Below are positions 29,872-39,616 of a stretch of DNA of 64,000 nucleotides, in pieces (position 1 is the first letter of the stretch; every line of letters begins with the position of its first letter). A model generated the notes under the pieces. That model was given only the letters and a program-made list of their open reading frames with translations, did not search any database and was not told the DNA's origin. The DNA is taken from assembly GCF_000948985.2 (NCBI RefSeq), contig NZ_CP059733.1, forward strand, positions 1,302,001-1,366,000, written 5' to 3'. Origin of the DNA: Thalassomonas viridans (lineage in GTDB: Bacteria; Pseudomonadota; Gammaproteobacteria; Enterobacterales; Alteromonadaceae). Made by a program: the position numbers and the translations under genes.

Positions 29872-32208
29872 ATGAAAATGTCGCTTCATTTGAAATTAGG
29901 CAACAAGGTGATCATCGCTTTTGTTATCGTGACCCTGATCGCCATTATTTCTACGGCTATTATCAGTTATAACGCCGCACGTGATGCCCTGGTTTCCAGT
30001 GCTTTTTCCCGGCTGGCCTCGGTGCGGGAAATCCAAAAATCCCGGATTGAAGACTATTTTAAAAAGATCCGGGCCCAAATCATCACCTATTCGGAAGATC
30101 GCATGATAGTGGATGCCATGAAGGCCTTTAAAAAAAATTTCTACAGCATAGAGAAAGAACTGGCACTGGACAATAAAGCACTTGAAAGCCTGGACATTAA
30201 ACTGCGCGTTGAATATCAGAATGAATTCTTAAAGCGGGTTAATGAAAACCTGGAAAATAAGGTCGGGCTCAGCCGGTATTTGCCTAAGAACAGTACCACC
30301 CGGTTGTTACAGCACCTGTATATTGTTGAAAATCCGCAGGCAACCGGCGATAAACACAGCCTGGATGCGGCACCCGACGGCAGCAGCTATAGTAAAACCC
30401 ACGCCGGTTATCACCCGATAATGCGCAATTTCCTGAAAAAATTCGGTTACCACGATATTTTCCTGGTGGACAATAAAACCGGTTATATCGTCTATTCGGT
30501 ATACAAGGAAATGGACTATGCAACATCATTATTAACCGGTCCCTATAAGGACAGCAATATTGCCGAGGTTTTTCGCAGCACCCGGGATGCGGCCGAAGCA
30601 GATGAAATAAAAGTTGCCGACTTTCAGCCTTATATACCTACCTATAATGCCCCGGCTTCCTTTATCGCTTCGCCTGTTTTTGACGGGGGGGAGCAGATAG
30701 GCGTGCTTATTTTTGAGATGCCGGTGGATCGTATTAACAGCATAATGACAAACAATAGCCGCTGGCTGGAGGCGGGGTTTGGCGAGTCGGGGGAAACTTA
30801 TCTGGTCGGGGATGATTCGACGTTGCGCAACCAGACGCGTTTTCTGATTGAAGATCAAAGCGCCTATATCGAGGCGCTCAGGCAGGCGGGCCTGGAAACC
30901 CGGCTTGTCAATAAAATCGATAATATCAGCAGTGCCATAGGCTTGCAGCCGGTTAAAACCAAAGGGGTCGAAGCGGCCCAAAGGGGAGAAACCGGCCTGG
31001 ATATTTTTAACGATTACCGCGATGTCCCTGTGTTGTCCGCTTATGCGCCACTTGATATTACCGGTGTTGATTGGGTGATTTTAAATGAAATCGATGAAAG
31101 CGAAGCTCTGGCGCCGGCTTACCAACTGAGGAATACTATTCTAATGTCGGCTTTGTTTCTGCTGGCGGTTTCTATCCTTATTGCCCTGTGGTTTTCCCGC
31201 ACCATCATTATCCGCCCTATCAACGCCATGTTGACTGCGGCGGAAGACTTGCGCTCCGGCGAAGGGGATCTAACGGCAAGGATACCCGACTTCGGCCGGG
31301 ACGAATTAGGGCAAACCGCCCGCTCCTTTAACGGCTTCCTGGAAAAACTGCACGATGTGATTTACGAGATACGGGATTCGGTGCAGGTGCTGACGGTGGC
31401 CTCCAGTGAAGTGAAAAGCACGGCCCATTCCGTTAGCGACGGCGCTTCGCAGCAGGCCAGCAGTGTCGAAGAAACCAGTGCCGCGCTGGAGCAGATGACG
31501 GCTTCCATCGGGCAAAATGCGGAAAGCTCTAAGATTACCGATAATATTGCTTCCAAGGCCGCCACCGATGCCCGCGGGGGCGGTAAAGCCGTGGAGCAGA
31601 CGGTTTCTGCGATGAAAGAAATTGTCGAAAAGATCAGCATTATTGATGATATTGCTTACAAAACCAATTTATTATCGCTAAATGCGGCTATCGAAGCGGC
31701 GCGTGCCGGGGAGCACGGCAAAGGCTTTGCCGTGGTTGCGGCAGAGGTCAGCAAACTGGCGGAACGCAGCCAGGTTGCAGCCAAGGAAATCGGTGAACTG
31801 GCGAAAAAAAGCACGGCAACGGCAGAAGGGGCGGGGGAATTACTCGATGCCATAGTGCCGGGTATAGAACAAACGGCTGATTTGGTGCAGGAAATTGCCA
31901 ATGCTTCCGATGAGCAGGCTGGCGGGGTCAGCCAGATCAGTGAAGCCATGAACCTGGTGGATCAAACCACGCAAAAAAATGCCGCCGCCGCCGAGGAGCT
32001 GGCCGCCACCTCCGAAGAAATGAGTAACCGTATCGTTCAGGTGAGTCGCCTGGTGTCTTATTTTAAAGTCAGCGAGCAGGGCAAACCTGCCGGCTCGTCC
32101 CGTGCTTCTGAAGGGACTGCTGCCACTTTGACGACGGATACCGTAAAAGATATGCCGGTAGCCGCCTCGCCGAAAATCAATAAACAAGACTTTGAGCCCT
32201 TTGAATAA
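29872..32208 (+). CDS. Methyl-accepting chemotaxis protein with large periplasmic sensor
   Basis: This 778-residue transmembrane receptor has its first helix at about residues 10-30 ([20 protein letters not shown]). A periplasmic domain of roughly 390 residues follows, probably double-Cache-like: [14 protein letters not shown], then [20 protein letters not shown]. The second helix is [24 protein letters not shown] domain and the signalling hairpin follow (tip [20 protein letters not shown]). No CheR-tethering pentapeptide is at the end. The start at 29872 follows GGAGAGCAG. It lies between cheA and cheW, so it is probably the cognate receptor. Confidence 0.9.
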   Translation: MKMSLHLKLGNKVIIAFVIVTLIAIISTAIISYNAARDALVSSAFSRLASVREIQKSRIEDYFKKIRAQIITYSEDRMIVDAMKAFKKNFYSIEKELALDNKALESLDIKLRVEYQNEFLKRVNENLENKVGLSRYLPKNSTTRLLQHLYIVENPQATGDKHSLDAAPDGSSYSKTHAGYHPIMRNFLKKFGYHDIFLVDNKTGYIVYSVYKEMDYATSLLTGPYKDSNIAEVFRSTRDAAEADEIKVADFQPYIPTYNAPASFIASPVFDGGEQIGVLIFEMPVDRINSIMTNNSRWLEAGFGESGETYLVGDDSTLRNQTRFLIEDQSAYIEALRQAGLETRLVNKIDNISSAIGLQPVKTKGVEAAQRGETGLDIFNDYRDVPVLSAYAPLDITGVDWVILNEIDESEALAPAYQLRNTILMSALFLLAVSILIALWFSRTIIIRPINAMLTAAEDLRSGEGDLTARIPDFGRDELGQTARSFNGFLEKLHDVIYEIRDSVQVLTVASSEVKSTAHSVSDGASQQASSVEETSAALEQMTASIGQNAESSKITDNIASKAATDARGGGKAVEQTVSAMKEIVEKISIIDDIAYKTNLLSLNAAIEAARAGEHGKGFAVVAAEVSKLAERSQVAAKEIGELAKKSTATAEGAGELLDAIVPGIEQTADLVQEIANASDEQAGGVSQISEAMNLVDQTTQKNAAAAEELAATSEEMSNRIVQVSRLVSYFKVSEQGKPAGSSRASEGTAATLTTDTVKDMPVAASPKINKQDFEPFE

Positions 32209-32218
32209 GGAGCAAGCC

Positions 32219-32791
32219 ATGTCTGAGCATGAAAGCCATCAGGGGGAAGAAAAAGTTGTCGGTTGCGATCAGTTTCTTACTTTTAGCCTGGGAGGGGACA
32301 AATACGGGCTGGATATACTTTCGGTAAAGGAAATTATTGAATATGCCGAGTTAACCAGAATCCCCCTGATGCCCGACTTTATTCGCGGTGTGTTAAACCT
32401 GCGCGGTTTGGTGGTGCCTATTATCGATTTGCTGGCCCGCTTCGGCGGTGAACCGGCTGAAATTACCCGGCGCTCCTGTTTTGTGATTGTCGAAGTGGAA
32501 AGCGATGAGGGGGCGATAGAAATCGGCATGCTGGTAGATGAGGTTAATGATGTGGTTGAAATCAGCAGAGATAATATCGAACCTACGCCTTCATTCGGTA
32601 ACCAGATCCGGACAGACTTTATTTCCGGCATGGGAAAAATAAGCGGCCATTTTATCGTATTGCTGCAAATTGCTAAGGTTTTGTCTATTGATGAACTTTC
32701 CCTGCTCAGTGAAGTAAACCGGTCGCTTGACCAGGCCTGTAAGGCTGGTAACTCCGAGCCGGCGCCGCAGCCGGATCCTGAGCAGGAATAA
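32219..32791 (+). CDS. cheW: Chemotaxis coupling protein CheW
   Basis: CheW links receptors to CheA. This 190-residue version has the SH3-like CheW fold: QFLTFSLGGDKYGLDIL, VKEIIEYAELTRIP, FIRGVLNLRGLVVPIIDL and IGMLVDEVNDVVEI. It has a poorly conserved C-terminal tail rich in Pro and Glu. The ATG at 32219 is preceded by AAGGAG; in-frame starts overlapping the receptor gene are rejected. cheR begins 1 base after its stop. Confidence 0.94.
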   Translation: MSEHESHQGEEKVVGCDQFLTFSLGGDKYGLDILSVKEIIEYAELTRIPLMPDFIRGVLNLRGLVVPIIDLLARFGGEPAEITRRSCFVIVEVESDEGAIEIGMLVDEVNDVVEISRDNIEPTPSFGNQIRTDFISGMGKISGHFIVLLQIAKVLSIDELSLLSEVNRSLDQACKAGNSEPAPQPDPEQE

Positions 32792-32792
32792 T

Positions 32793-33605
32793 ATGCTTGA
32801 TACCAATAAACTCACACTCAGTGATTATGTTTTCAATCAGTTTAAGAGCCTGATGTTTAAAGAGTCCGGAGTGATGTTAAGCAATGACAAGCAAGTCATG
32901 GTTAAAGCCCGTTTAGCCAAGCGTTTGCGCCAGTTGAACCTGGATAGTTTTGAGCAATATCTGCATTTAGTGCAGTCGCCGGATAATCGTTTGGAAATAC
33001 AGCAGCTAATCGATGCGCTGACCACTAATGAAACCAGCTTTTTTAGGGAGGCGCAACACTTTGAATTTTTGCGTGCCCGGCTGGCATCTTTCTCTGTTAC
33101 CGTGCCGATAAGGATCTGGAGTGCCGCCTGTTCTACCGGGGAAGAGGCTTATAGTCTGGCGATGACAGTTGCCGATAGCCGCTGTCATCCCGACTGGCAA
33201 ATACTGGCAAGTGATATCAACAGCCAGGTGTTGGCCTGCGCCGGACTGGGTATGTATGATATCGCCCGGGCCGCCGCCATTCCCCGCCGCTATCTGGTCA
33301 AATATTGCCTGAAAGGGGTACGCAGCCAGGCCGGGCAGTTGTTGCTCAGCGAGCAGTTAAAGCAACATATACGTTTTGTTTTATTGAATCTCGATGGAGA
33401 ACTGCCGGAGATAGGACAATTTCATTTTATTTTCCTGCGCAATGTTCTTATTTATTTCAATGAAGTGAAAAGAAAGCAGATTATCGACAAAATTACCGGC
33501 AGGCTGGTGCCCGGAGGTTATTTGTTTATCGGGCATTCGGAAAGTCTCAGGGGGATAACTGAGCTGTTAAAGCCGGTGCAGGCAACTATTTATCAAAAGT
33601 GCTGA
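32793..33605 (+). CDS. cheR: Chemotaxis protein methyltransferase CheR
   Basis: CheR methylates receptor glutamates using AdoMet. It has 270 residues. The N-terminal helical domain is followed by TTNETSFFREAQHFEFL, the AdoMet motif IWSAACSTGEEAYSLAM, LASDINSQVL and FIFLRNVLIYFNEVKR, all typical. The ATG at 32793 follows GAGCAGG; the longer frame would overlap cheW by 65 bases. Confidence 0.94.
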   Translation: MLDTNKLTLSDYVFNQFKSLMFKESGVMLSNDKQVMVKARLAKRLRQLNLDSFEQYLHLVQSPDNRLEIQQLIDALTTNETSFFREAQHFEFLRARLASFSVTVPIRIWSAACSTGEEAYSLAMTVADSRCHPDWQILASDINSQVLACAGLGMYDIARAAAIPRRYLVKYCLKGVRSQAGQLLLSEQLKQHIRFVLLNLDGELPEIGQFHFIFLRNVLIYFNEVKRKQIIDKITGRLVPGGYLFIGHSESLRGITELLKPVQATIYQKC

Positions 33606-33607
33606 TC

Positions 33608-34123
33608 ATGCTTTATCTCGATAATAAGGTGGTGCTCTTACCCGGGGATTTTTATTTTGGCGCCCGGCAGGAGTATCAGTACATACAAACTCTGCTCGGC
33701 AGTTGCGTTGCCCTGACCTTTTGGCATCCGGCCGATAAAAACGGCGGCATGTGCCATTTTGTTATTCCCAAGGATGTCAACCGGGAGCCGCAGGAACCGG
33801 GCTTTTCCGGTTCATTAAACGGCCGTTATGGCGACCAGGCAATCAAATTGTTTCAGCAACATATTGCCGCCTGTGGGGGAGATATCCAGGAATACAGGCT
33901 GGGGATATACGGCGGCATGCAGGCAGTGAATATCGCTGATGCGGGGACTATGGGGCGGGTGGCGAAAATGAACCTGGACTTTGCCTTGAACGAAATACGG
34001 GCAAACAACTGGTTGATTGCCCACAGTTATACTTGCGGTAAAGGCGCTTTAAAAATCCTGATGAACCTGGCTAACGGCCAGGTGGAATATACCAGGGTGG
34101 CAGAGCCGCTTTCCCCGGACTAA
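33608..34123 (+). CDS. cheD: Chemoreceptor glutamine deamidase CheD
   Basis: CheD deamidates receptor glutamines so they become methylation sites. The catalytic Cys is in TLLGSCVALTFW, the His in GGMCHFVIP, and the conserved Thr is expected in the later TMGRVAKMN stretch. It has about 171 residues. It begins at the cheR stop: a GTG at 33599 overlaps, whereas the ATG at 33608 does not; neither has a strong ribosome-binding site, so the start is uncertain. Confidence 0.9.
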   Translation: MLYLDNKVVLLPGDFYFGARQEYQYIQTLLGSCVALTFWHPADKNGGMCHFVIPKDVNREPQEPGFSGSLNGRYGDQAIKLFQQHIAACGGDIQEYRLGIYGGMQAVNIADAGTMGRVAKMNLDFALNEIRANNWLIAHSYTCGKGALKILMNLANGQVEYTRVAEPLSPD

Positions 34124-34242
34124 GGCGGCAATTATTTTCGGGTTACAGGGTGGCAAGGCGGGTTTTTACTTTTGGCGGACAGCGGATAAGCCGCTATTTA
34201 TAAAGGTTGCCTGAGGCATTAGCCAGGTAAAATGAGGTAAAA

Positions 34243-35322
34243 GTGTCGAAAATTAAAGTATTGATCGTTGATGATTCGGCTACGGTGAGGACAGTAATCG
34301 CCAATATTTTATCCCGGGATCAGGACATAGAAATTGTCGGGGCGGCGGCAAATCCTGTTTTTGCCCGGCGTAAGATGGAAAAGCTTTGGCCTGATGTCAT
34401 CATACTGGATCTCGATATGCCGCAAATGGACGGTTTGACTTTTTTGAAAAATATCATGTCTACCCGGCCAACGCCTGTGATTATTTGCTCCGCCCATGTG
34501 GAAGCCGGCGCCCGGGATGCGATCAAGGCCTTATCTTTAGGGGCGGTGGAAGTAATCGGTAAGCCTGCCTTGGGCATACAGTCTTTTTTGACGGAAAATG
34601 CCCTAAGTTTTATCCGCTCGGTTAAGGCGGCGGCTAGTGCCAATATCACGAAACTAAGCGTCGGCACCTCAGCAGCCGGCAAGCAAGAGGCGACGGAAAA
34701 ATTAAGCGCGGAGGTTATTTTGCCTTTGAAGCCCCGGGAAAAAACTATTGTGGCCAGCGGCCCTAAAATTGTTGCCATCGGCAGCTCGACCGGGGGGACT
34801 GTCGCCATTGAAAAGATTCTCAGCCGGTTAGCCGCTGACAGCCCGGCAATACTGATTGTTCAGCATATGGCGGGGAAATTTACCCAGGCCTTTGCCAACC
34901 GGTTAAACACTGCCTGTTCCCTGAAGATCAAAGAAGCCGAAGACGGGGATTTGCCTGAGACAGGTTGTGTCTATATCTCGCCCGGTGACCGGCATATGCT
35001 GTTAAAATACCAGGATAATCATTATTATATCCGGTTAAAGGACGGCCCCCCGGTCAGCCGCCATAAACCTTCGGTGGATGTCTTATTCCGCTCGGTTGCT
35101 TCCTGCGCCGGAAAAAATGCCCTGGGGATCATTCTTACCGGCATGGGCAATGACGGCGCACAGGGCATGCTGGAAATGCGCAAGGCCGGTGCTTCGACCC
35201 TGGCACAGGATGAAGCCAGCAGTATTATTTTTGGGATGCCAAAAGAAGCCCTGAAAAATGGCGGCGCCATGCGTGCCGCCGATTTGGCGGATATTCCGGA
35301 AATTATCCGCCAGTTCAAATAG
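34243..35322 (+). CDS. cheB: Chemotaxis protein-glutamate methylesterase CheB
   Basis: CheB removes receptor methyl groups when phosphorylated by CheA. The N-terminal receiver has LIVDDSATVR and Asp56 in ILDLDMPQMDGL. A linker joins it to the esterase, whose triad lies in GSSTGGT (Ser), VQHMAG (His) and GMGNDGAQG (Asp). It has 359 residues. It starts at GTG 34243 after GAGG, 119 bases after cheD, and is the last gene of the operon. Confidence 0.95.
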   Translation: MSKIKVLIVDDSATVRTVIANILSRDQDIEIVGAAANPVFARRKMEKLWPDVIILDLDMPQMDGLTFLKNIMSTRPTPVIICSAHVEAGARDAIKALSLGAVEVIGKPALGIQSFLTENALSFIRSVKAAASANITKLSVGTSAAGKQEATEKLSAEVILPLKPREKTIVASGPKIVAIGSSTGGTVAIEKILSRLAADSPAILIVQHMAGKFTQAFANRLNTACSLKIKEAEDGDLPETGCVYISPGDRHMLLKYQDNHYYIRLKDGPPVSRHKPSVDVLFRSVASCAGKNALGIILTGMGNDGAQGMLEMRKAGASTLAQDEASSIIFGMPKEALKNGGAMRAADLADIPEIIRQFK

Positions 35323-35347
35323 CCGGGGGGTGAATAAAGAGTTGTCC

Positions 35348-35384
35348 CGGCTGTATTGATAACAGCCGAGCTTACCGGCTTTTC
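35348..35384. terminator. Possible bidirectional terminator between cheB and the convergent receptor
   Basis: CGGCTGT and ACAGCCG form a hairpin (35348-35368). The overlapping pair AGCCG / CGGCT (35364-35380) is followed by TTTT on the plus strand. The T run is short, so the call is weak. Confidence 0.35.
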
Positions 35385-35385
35385 C

Positions 35386-37104
35386 CTAGACTTTGAACTG
35401 GCTGACCAGCTGTTCCAGCTGCCGGGACAAGCGCAACAGATTTTCCCCGCATTCTACCGTGGCTTTTACCGCCTCCGTGGTGGTGGTGGAGGTATCGTTG
35501 ATATCCACCACATTACGGTTGATCTCGTCGGCAACAACCCGTTGCTGCTCCGCCGAGGTGGCGATCATGGTATTCAGTTCGTTGATTTCCCCCACCTGGT
35601 GGGCAATTTGCAGCAGGGAGCTTTCGGCATTTTCCGCCTGGTTGGCGACACTTTTTACCTCTTCATTGCCTTTGCCCATCAGGCTGACCGCCTGGGCTGT
35701 CCTGGCCTGTAGGCTGGAGATCATGGTATCTATCTCTTCGGTGGACTCCTGGGTTCTTTGCGCCAGGGTCCTGACTTCGTCGGCGACCACGGCAAAGCCC
35801 CGACCGGCTTCGCCGGCCCTGGCGGCTTCTATGGCGGCATTTAATGCCAGCAGGTTGGTTTGCTCGGAGATGCCGCGGATCACATCCAAAACGCCGCCGA
35901 TTTCCTTGCTGTATTTCTCCACCAGGGTTATGGAGTCGTTGGTTTCGTTAAACAGGCTCGCCAGCCCCTGGGTGGCGGTCACCGAATTTTGCACCACTTC
36001 ACGGCTTTCTTCTGCGGTGAGCTTAGCCGAAGCGGTGGATTTACTGGCGGTTTCCGTATGGCCGGCCACTTGCTGCACCGTGGTGGCCATTTGATTGATG
36101 GCGGTGGCCACCTGGTCTGTGGCTCTTTCCTGGGAAACCACGCCTTCCTGAGTTTTTTGCATTAAATCAACCAGGTAGGTTGTTGCATTTTCCATCTCAT
36201 CGCAGGCGGTTTTCACCTTTAAAATGATGTCGGAGAACTGGGTCATCATTTCATTAAATGAGCTGCCGGTAACGCCGATTTCATCCATGCTGACGACTTT
36301 AAACCTTTCCCTGAGATCCGAATTGAGCTGAATTTGTTCCACCGTAGTGCGCAACCTTTGGATGGGGTTGCAGATCTCCCGCCTGAGTATGACGCTAAAG
36401 GCAATACTGAGCAGGCTGGATAATACCAGGATGACGATAGTGATGTCCCACATGCCGGAATTCTCCGAGACTATGGCATCGGACGCCAGCTTGACCTTAT
36501 TGGCAGAGTCCGCCACCGACTGACCCGCCTGGGTGACCTGCTGGTTTGCCCGTTTCAGGGTTTCGTCGATATTGGCGGAAAATTCCCGGATAAGGTAATC
36601 GACTTCCGAAGCGAGCTGGCGGGCATCTGCCGTTAACGAGTTGCCTTTTACGCGGTTTTCATCGACATAGGCGTCAACGGCATCGAGCATGGTCTGATAA
36701 AACAGCTCTGACTTTTCCCTGATGGCCCGGCCGCGGTCATTGTCTATGGCGGCGAATTTTTCTAACTGGCTGTTGAGTTTTTGTTGGGAGAGTTCGGCAT
36801 TTTCTTCCGCTTCATTTAACCAGCTGACGGTCAGATCCAGCAGCCATACCCGCATATCGGTAAAATGCCTGTCTATGGCGAGGATCACCATTTGTTCGTT
36901 AACGGCCTGTCGCTGGTTCTGCAGCTGATTGCCCTGGTTGGTGACCGCTGAAATTTGCTGGCTCACCAATCCCTGCTGCTGTTCGATAATGCTTGAAGTT
37001 GAGTTGACAGTGATCAGTATATACACAAAGGCTATGGTCACCAAAGCCGAGAAACCGCCACTGGACAGGTTGAGTTTAGTGGCGATCGTCATGTATTTAA
37101 ACAT
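35386..37104 (-). CDS. Methyl-accepting chemotaxis protein with helical periplasmic domain
   Basis: This 572-residue receptor has its first helix at about residues 10-33 (GFSALVTIAFVYILITVNS). An all-helical periplasmic region to about 210 lacks a Cache fold (QQQGLVSQQISAV... ANQQVTQAGQSV). The second helix is WDITIVILVLSSLLSIAFSVI, followed by HAMP and a signalling hairpin with tip [20 protein letters not shown]. It begins 20 bases after the stop of the haem-c protein gene upstream on the same strand. The two look like an operon in which the secreted protein may feed signals to this receptor (inference). Confidence 0.9.
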   Translation of the reverse strand: MFKYMTIATKLNLSSGGFSALVTIAFVYILITVNSTSSIIEQQQGLVSQQISAVTNQGNQLQNQRQAVNEQMVILAIDRHFTDMRVWLLDLTVSWLNEAEENAELSQQKLNSQLEKFAAIDNDRGRAIREKSELFYQTMLDAVDAYVDENRVKGNSLTADARQLASEVDYLIREFSANIDETLKRANQQVTQAGQSVADSANKVKLASDAIVSENSGMWDITIVILVLSSLLSIAFSVILRREICNPIQRLRTTVEQIQLNSDLRERFKVVSMDEIGVTGSSFNEMMTQFSDIILKVKTACDEMENATTYLVDLMQKTQEGVVSQERATDQVATAINQMATTVQQVAGHTETASKSTASAKLTAEESREVVQNSVTATQGLASLFNETNDSITLVEKYSKEIGGVLDVIRGISEQTNLLALNAAIEAARAGEAGRGFAVVADEVRTLAQRTQESTEEIDTMISSLQARTAQAVSLMGKGNEEVKSVANQAENAESSLLQIAHQVGEINELNTMIATSAEQQRVVADEINRNVVDINDTSTTTTEAVKATVECGENLLRLSRQLEQLVSQFKV

Positions 37105-37124
37105 TTGAACTCTCCGTTAATCCA

Positions 37125-37859
37125 TTAGTGGAAGATAGTCAGACTAATGGCTCCGCCTAATTCGTTCAGTACCCCACCTTCTTTTTTGCCGCCCGTGATA
37201 TCCCGTTCTCCTTTAGGGCTGCCGTGACAGCCGAGACAGGAAGGGCCGTAATATTCAGGTAAGATAAAGCGGAAGGCGTTTCTTCCCTTGACTGTGGTCT
37301 CCTCATAAAAAGATTTGCCTTTCTCATAGTCCGGGCTTTTAAACACGGTTTCGACCACATTGTTTTCCCATTTATCCGGCCGGTTGGCCCGGTTTCTGAC
37401 ATATTTTTTCGGTGCGGTGAGTTTGATGTTCATTTTGCCTTTCATGTCCTGGCTAAACTTGGTTGCCACCTGGCGGGCAAAAATGGCGGGTAAAAAACCT
37501 TTTAAACCTGTACCTTTTTCATTGATCAAGTCCTGGTTTTCATCCATGACCTGTTTGACGGCATTAAGCATGGCGGTTTGTGCCAGGGTCATATTGCCCT
37601 TGTTGATGTTTTTTCCTGTAACCGCCTGATAATTTTCCAGGGTTTTTTGCGCGACGACTTTCCCGGACAGGCCTTTGTCACCGATAGCGGCATTGTTGAT
37701 ATGCCCCTGGTTATCGGAAATAACTTTCCTTGCGGCCCGGTATAGCGTAGTCAGCTCTTCACTGATTTCGACATAGGTGGCGGCGTATAGCGGCGCAGGG
37801 GTCACAAAGGTTAATAGGGGGAGGCATAGCAGGAACCTGGCAATAAGGGCATTCATCAT
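37125..37859 (-). CDS. Secreted Tll0287-like (DUF3365) haem-c protein
   Basis: This 244-residue protein has a signal peptide (LIARFLLCLPLLTFVTPAPL). A domain with FARQVATKF, RNRANRPDKWE and the single haem-attachment site GPSCLGCHGSPKGE is diagnostic of the Tll0287-like family. In other proteins this domain is the extracytoplasmic sensor part of kinases and receptors, thought to sense redox or gas ligands through haem. Here it is free-standing and co-transcribed with a receptor that has no haem domain. ATGATG at the start follows GGAGAGAG; either ATG could be used. Confidence 0.85.
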   Translation of the reverse strand: MMNALIARFLLCLPLLTFVTPAPLYAATYVEISEELTTLYRAARKVISDNQGHINNAAIGDKGLSGKVVAQKTLENYQAVTGKNINKGNMTLAQTAMLNAVKQVMDENQDLINEKGTGLKGFLPAIFARQVATKFSQDMKGKMNIKLTAPKKYVRNRANRPDKWENNVVETVFKSPDYEKGKSFYEETTVKGRNAFRFILPEYYGPSCLGCHGSPKGERDITGGKKEGGVLNELGGAISLTIFH

Positions 37860-38168
37860 CTCTCTCCATAAGATAGGTTTAAAGAGTAAAAGCTGTTATA
37901 AAATGAGTGGTTTTACTACTTAGGTATCCGAAATATTTTGTATTGATAAATGTGGTAAACAATGTAGTTTCTGTCAAATTTTGCGTGAAAAAATCACTGG
38001 GCAACCGACTTTTATTATTCCATATCTGGCGGCTAATCTTATTGATAAACAAACAGCTAAAATTGCCGGAATAACCTCCCTGCATTGCCCTGGCCGGTTA
38101 AATCCTGTATGCTGCACCGCCGCTGTTCGGGCGGTAATATCAAAGCCAATGCAAAAAGAGACATATCT
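37860..38168. other. Divergent intergenic region before rhlE
   Basis: This region is about 300 bases and AT-rich in the first half. No ORF with family similarity and no clear hairpin is seen. It may include a long leader for the RNA helicase mRNA, but nothing specific supports that. Confidence 0.5.
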
Positions 38169-39572
38169 ATGAGTTTTTCCTCACTGGGCTTATCGGACCC
38201 TATTGTTAAAGCCGTTACGGAACAAGGTTATGAGACGCCGTCTCCGATACAGGAGCAGGCGATCCCTGCGGTTATTCAGGGGAAGGATGTCATGGCGGCG
38301 GCGCAAACCGGTACCGGCAAAACCGCGGGCTTTACCCTGCCGCTGCTGCAAAGGTTGAGTCAGGGGGGGCAGGTCAAGGCCAATAATGTCCGCGCCCTGG
38401 TATTAACGCCTACACGGGAGCTGGCCGCCCAGGTGAGTGACAGTATCAGCACTTATGGCCAAAACCTGCCACTGCGCTCTACCGTGGTGTTTGGCGGGGT
38501 GAAAATAAACCCGCAAATGATGCGCCTGCGCCAGGGGGTCGATATCCTGGTGGCTACCCCGGGACGCTTACTGGATTTATATAACCAAAATGCCGTCCGT
38601 TTCAGCCAGTTGGAAGTGCTGATTCTGGATGAAGCCGACCGCATGCTGGATATGGGCTTTATCCGGGATATTAAAAAAATATTGGCCCTGCTGCCCAAGC
38701 AAAGGCAGAACCTGTTGTTTTCAGCGACCTTTTCCGACGAGATTCGCGATCTGGCCAAAGGCCTGGTGCATAACCCGGTAGAAATCTCCGTGACCCCGCG
38801 CAACACCACGGCAGAAAAAATCAGCCAGTGGGTGACGGCGGTTGATAAAAAGCGCAAACCGGCGCTGCTGACACATCTGATTAAAGAAAACCAATGGCAG
38901 CAGGTGCTGGTGTTTACCAAAACCAAGCACGGCGCCAATAAATTAACCCGGCACCTGGAAGCCGAGGGTATCAAAGCGGCGGCCATCCACGGCAATAAAA
39001 GCCAGGGGGCGAGAACCAAGGCGCTGGCGGCTTTTAAAGACAAAAGCATTGAGGTGCTGGTGGCAACCGATATTGCCGCCCGCGGTATAGACATAGATTT
39101 ATTGCCCCAGGTGGTGAATTTTGAACTGCCGAACGTGTCTGAAGACTATGTGCACCGTATCGGCCGTACCGGACGGGCGGGCAGCAGCGGACAGGCGGTC
39201 TCCCTGGTGTGCGCCGACGAGCATAAATTATTATGTGATATCGAGCGTTTGATCCAGCAGCATATTCCCCGTAAGGTCATCGACGGTTATGTGCCGGTTA
39301 ATGAACTGCCTGAATCCAGGCCCTTGCGTCCTTTGAAAAAGAAGAAACCGAAAAAGCCGAAAAAACCTAAGCTTGAACATAAAGACGGGCAAAGGTCCGG
39401 CGAGAATGCCCGGGGCCATAAACCGGCAACAGGCCGCCAGGGAGACAGGAAACCGGCAAACAGCAGGCCTTCAGGCAATAAACGCCCCTTGAATAAGGGC
39501 TCTGTGAATAAAGGCTCCGTGAATAAGGGCAGTAACCGCAGGACGGAAAGCAGCCGGCGTAAACCGGCATAA
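38169..39572 (+). CDS. rhlE: DEAD-box RNA helicase RhlE
   Basis: This ATP-dependent RNA helicase has 467 residues. All core motifs are present: Q motif region [30 protein letters not shown] (I), PTRELA (Ia), [19 protein letters not shown] (II), FSATF (III), then [11 protein letters not shown] and [10 protein letters not shown]. The RhlE type is suggested by the start [16 protein letters not shown]. The basic C-terminal tail has KKPKK and NKGSV repeats and probably binds RNA. The ATG at 38169 is preferred; the upstream frame encodes no conserved sequence. Confidence 0.92.
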   Translation: MSFSSLGLSDPIVKAVTEQGYETPSPIQEQAIPAVIQGKDVMAAAQTGTGKTAGFTLPLLQRLSQGGQVKANNVRALVLTPTRELAAQVSDSISTYGQNLPLRSTVVFGGVKINPQMMRLRQGVDILVATPGRLLDLYNQNAVRFSQLEVLILDEADRMLDMGFIRDIKKILALLPKQRQNLLFSATFSDEIRDLAKGLVHNPVEISVTPRNTTAEKISQWVTAVDKKRKPALLTHLIKENQWQQVLVFTKTKHGANKLTRHLEAEGIKAAAIHGNKSQGARTKALAAFKDKSIEVLVATDIAARGIDIDLLPQVVNFELPNVSEDYVHRIGRTGRAGSSGQAVSLVCADEHKLLCDIERLIQQHIPRKVIDGYVPVNELPESRPLRPLKKKKPKKPKKPKLEHKDGQRSGENARGHKPATGRQGDRKPANSRPSGNKRPLNKGSVNKGSVNKGSNRRTESSRRKPA

Positions 39573-39616
39573 AGGGCTGCAAGAGCCGGGAATTGGCGTT
39601 AAGAACCGGCCGGCAG

